DNA from: Oscillospiraceae bacterium
GTDB lineage: Bacteria > Bacillota_A > Clostridia > Oscillospirales > Oscillospiraceae
Assembly (NCBI GenBank): GCA_902789835.1
Contig: CADAPN010000073.1
Span: 1-9,018, forward strand
DNA length: 9,018 nt
Direction of reading: 5' to 3'
This document shows, piece by piece, positions 7,710 through 9,018 of the stretch. The notes beneath the pieces are model-generated. The model made no database searches, was not told the DNA's origin, and saw nothing but the letters and a program-made list of their open reading frames with translations. The position numbers and the translations under genes are program-made. Every line of letters starts with the position of its first letter. The stretch's first letter is position 1.

Positions 7710-7726
7710 TTGTCATCGTCAATTTT

Positions 7727-7755
7727 AGTATAGCACAGTTTATTTCTGTCGGCAA
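7727..7755 (-). promoter_or_regulatory. Predicted upstream promoter P2 (minus strand)
   Basis: On the minus strand TTGCCG (7755-7750), a 17-nt spacer and TATACT (7732-7727) with an extended TG (TGCTATACT) mirror P1 exactly 113 bp further from the gene. A transcript from about 7720 would run through the 7679-7709 hairpin and across P1 into the flavodoxin/ferredoxin gene with a leader of about 145 nt. Confidence 0.65.
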
Positions 7756-7770
7756 CGGAGTGAAAATGAA
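7727..7770. repeat. Promoter-containing direct repeat, copy 2
   Basis: Second copy of the segment at 7614-7654: AGTATAGCACAGTTTATTTC, CGGCAA and TGAAAATGAA in the same order, with five extra bases (CGGAG) before the last block. Confidence 0.6.
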
Positions 7771-7778
7771 TTTTTTCG

Positions 7779-7807
7779 TTGTTTTGTTGTAAAACCTGTG
7801 ATATAGT
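7779..7807 (+). promoter_or_regulatory. Predicted promoter P4 for the HerA-like gene
   Basis: TTGTTT (7779-7784), a 17-nt spacer and TATAGT (7802-7807) preceded by TG at 7799-7800 (TGATATAGT, extended -10). Transcription would start near 7814, giving a leader of about 160 nt before the ATG at 7973. This is the best plus-strand promoter in the 397-nt gap. Confidence 0.6.
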
Positions 7808-7852
7808 AAGAACCACAGAATATAGGGATGCAGCCGCGGCATCCCCCATAGA

Positions 7853-7948
7853 TTTATACTTCTTAAAGGTATCATATACCGCCTGAGGATATTTCCCACC
7901 TCTCCGGCGGGGGAATATCCGGGTAATGATATCGTTAAGAAAAATAAA
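7853..7948. repeat. Long imperfect inverted repeat (23-bp arms)
   Basis: Arms 7853-7875 and 7926-7948 are reverse complements apart from an A-G mismatch, a 2x2 internal loop and one G-T pair. They enclose a second 11-bp inverted repeat at 7887-7920, whose right half (CTCCGGCGGGGGAATAT) resembles the reverse complement of the 7679-7709 hairpin core. No clear target-site duplication was found flanking the arms. Confidence 0.7.
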
Positions 7949-7959
7949 CTGCGGCAGAT

Positions 7960-7964
7960 GGGAG
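7960..7964 (+). promoter_or_regulatory. Ribosome-binding site for the HerA-like gene
   Basis: GGGAG ends 8 nt before the ATG at 7973. It lies just outside the predicted pseudoknot partner at 7950-7955, so folding of the leader could affect access to it. Confidence 0.65.
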
Positions 7965-7972
7965 ATTTGAAT

Positions 7973-9018
7973 ATGTACAGAGACGGCAAAATATATCTTG
8001 CGAAAACAGAGGACAAAGAACTCTACCTGCTGCCCGGCATGGCCAACCGCCACGGCCTGATCGCCGGCGCGACCGGTACCGGCAAGACCGTCACCATGAA
8101 AGTCATGGCCGAGTCCTTCTCCGAGATGGGCGTGCCCGTGTTCCTCGCAGACGTCAAGGGGGACCTTTCCGGCATGTGCATGCCCGGTGTGGATTCCGAG
8201 AATATGCGGGAGCGGATTGCCCGCTTCGGCCTGGAAGAAGACTTTGAGTACCGTGCTTTCCCGACCCGCTTCTGGGATATCTTCGGCGAGACCGGCCATC
8301 CGGTCCGCGTGACCGTCTCCTCAATGGGTCCGACGCTTTTTGCGCGTCTTCTCGGCCTGACGGAGATTCAGACCGGCGTGCTGAACATCGTCTTCCGCGT
8401 GGCGGACGACCACGGCCTGCTCCTTCTGGATCTGAAGGACCTTCGTGCGATGCTTCAGTTTGTCGGGGACAACCGCGCCGAGTTCACCACCATGTACGGC
8501 AATGTCTCCGCCGCCAGCGTCGGCGCCATTCAGCGCGCGCTTCTTGCCTTTGAAGAAGAGGGCGGGGAACAGTTCTTCGGCGAGCCGGAGCTCGATATCC
8601 GTGACTGGATGCGTACCGGCAAGGAAGGCCGGGGATACATCAACATTCTCTCTTCCAAGCGCCTGATTCAGAGCCCGACAGTGTATGCGACCTTCCTGCT
8701 CTGGATGATGACGGACCTGTACGAAAAGCTGCCCGAAGTCGGCGATCTCGACAAGCCCCGCATGATCTTCTTCTTTGATGAGGCACATCTGCTCTTCTCC
8801 GACTGCCCCAAGGCCCTGGTGCAGAAGATCACCCAGATCGTAAAGCTGATCCGCTCGAAGGGTGTCGGCATCTATTTCGTCACCCAGAGCCCCTCGGATA
8901 TTCCCAACGAGGTCCTGGCCCAGCTCTCCAACCGGGTCCAGCACGCTCTTCGCGCCTACACCCCGGCGGAGCAGAAATCCATCAGCGCCGCGGCAAAGGG
9001 CTTCCGTGTGAACCCGGC
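7973..9018 (+). CDS. HerA-like DUF853 (YjgR-type) P-loop ATPase, 5' part
   Basis: The first 348 residues of a protein whose relatives have about 500; the frame is open to the window end with no stop. The N-terminal [11 protein letters not shown]...[27 protein letters not shown] contains the Walker A loop GATGTGKT at 32-39. [12 protein letters not shown] (57-68) is the DUF853-typical 'DVKGDLSG' block. [12 protein letters not shown] (264-275) is Walker B with D269 and E270. [28 protein letters not shown] (301-328) holds the polar sensor after the next strand and the conserved C-terminal fold. This places it among HerA/FtsK-type ATPases, ring-shaped motors that move on DNA. The DUF853 branch itself has no settled role that I know. 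The start is supported by GGGAG 8 nt upstream and by the match of the first residues to the family. The gene is transcribed away from the flavodoxin/ferredoxin gene. Confidence 0.92.
   Translation, partial: MYRDGKIYLAKTEDKELYLLPGMANRHGLIAGATGTGKTVTMKVMAESFSEMGVPVFLADVKGDLSGMCMPGVDSENMRERIARFGLEEDFEYRAFPTRFWDIFGETGHPVRVTVSSMGPTLFARLLGLTEIQTGVLNIVFRVADDHGLLLLDLKDLRAMLQFVGDNRAEFTTMYGNVSAASVGAIQRALLAFEEEGGEQFFGEPELDIRDWMRTGKEGRGYINILSSKRLIQSPTVYATFLLWMMTDLYEKLPEVGDLDKPRMIFFFDEAHLLFSDCPKALVQKITQIVKLIRSKGVGIYFVTQSPSDIPNEVLAQLSNRVQHALRAYTPAEQKSISAAAKGFRVNP

Larger units (their letters stand above)
7814..7972 (+). ncRNA. Structured 5' leader, candidate cis-regulatory RNA
   Basis: Hairpin A: GGGATGC (7825-7831) pairs with GCATCCC (7839-7845), loop AGCCGCG. 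Long hairpin B: 7853-7875 pairs with 7926-7948 (19 Watson-Crick pairs and one G-T of 23 positions). After a bulged A it continues as TACC/GGTA (7877-7880 with 7922-7925), then encloses an 11-bp stem, 7887-7897 with 7910-7920, with a 12-nt loop. The loop of hairpin A (GCCGCG, 7833-7838) is complementary to TGCGGC (7950-7955), between hairpin B and the ribosome-binding site, so a pseudoknot could form five nt before GGGAG (7960-7964). A competing local hairpin GGTAT-CAT-ATACC (7868-7880) would break the long helix. I recognise no known riboswitch consensus. A decayed MITE-like inverted repeat is an alternative reading of hairpin B. Confidence 0.5.

Noticed and set aside
7828..7851. Seven-codon leader peptide MQPRHPP in the structured leader
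   Set aside because: No spaced ribosome-binding site, no repeated codon for a regulatory amino acid, and the ATG lies inside a hairpin stem.
7876..7890. CCGCCTGAGG resembles the CCGCCTGGGC end of ZTP (pfl) riboswitches
   Set aside because: The obligatory upstream ZTP part with GACTGG-type bases and its stem is missing, so the match is only a few bases.
5932..7920. CRISPR array made from the recurring GC hairpins
   Set aside because: The copies are far apart, have different arms, no regular spacers, and no cas genes are nearby.
7627..8299. Minus-strand frames (7627-8016 and 7706-8299) crossing the divergent control region
   Set aside because: They run antisense into the HerA-like gene start and across predicted promoters and hairpins, with no ribosome-binding site or homologous features.

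Overview
The window comes from a Bacillota genome, most likely a clostridial (gut-type) anaerobe. Coding DNA is G+C-rich with C/G-ending codons, intergenic DNA is AT-rich, Shine-Dalgarno sites are strong (AGGAGG type), TTG and GTG starts occur, and a V/A-type ATPase operon sits beside an EFR1-type flavodoxin/ferredoxin gene. The genus cannot be fixed from this sequence.

Layout. (1) Positions 1-5837, plus strand: the distal part of a V/A-type ATPase operon in the order K(tail)-E-C-F-A-B-D, the order used by bacterial ntp/atp operons. The genes are tightly packed: C/F overlap by 8 nt, A/B by 4 nt, and the other gaps are 17-43 nt. Together they encode the soluble catalytic head (A3B3), the rotor shaft (D, F), the collar linking shaft to ring (C), one peripheral-stalk subunit (E), and the last residues of what is probably ring subunit K. 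The large membrane subunit I and the operon promoter lie upstream of the window. (2) 5838-5989: a convergent intergenic region with a strong hairpin that has T-runs on both sides, so it can end transcription in both directions, plus a second perfect 14-bp hairpin. (3) 5990-7575, minus strand: a two-gene unit, an EFR1-family flavodoxin/2[4Fe-4S] protein followed by cdsA (CDP-diglyceride synthase), overlapping by 4 nt. (4) 7576-7972: a 397-nt AT-rich divergent control region with several predicted extended -10 promoters, a duplicated promoter segment, a perfect 14-bp hairpin, and a highly structured leader. (5) 7973 to the window end, plus strand: the first 348 codons of a HerA-like (DUF853/YjgR-type) P-loop ATPase that runs off the window.

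How the parts work together. The ATPase couples ATP turnover to H+ or Na+ transport; the ion cannot be told because the ring subunit is essentially absent. The cdsA product makes CDP-diacylglycerol for phospholipid synthesis. Its pairing with a redox protein rather than isoprenoid/uppS-rseP genes is unusual.

The most interesting non-coding signal is the leader of the HerA-like gene. Positions 7853-7948 fold into one long imperfect hairpin. An upstream hairpin (7825-7845) has a loop complementary to bases just before the ribosome-binding site, which would form a pseudoknot. This resembles a cis-regulatory RNA that I do not recognise as any known class. No CRISPR array, tRNA, rRNA, insertion sequence or clear defence system was seen.
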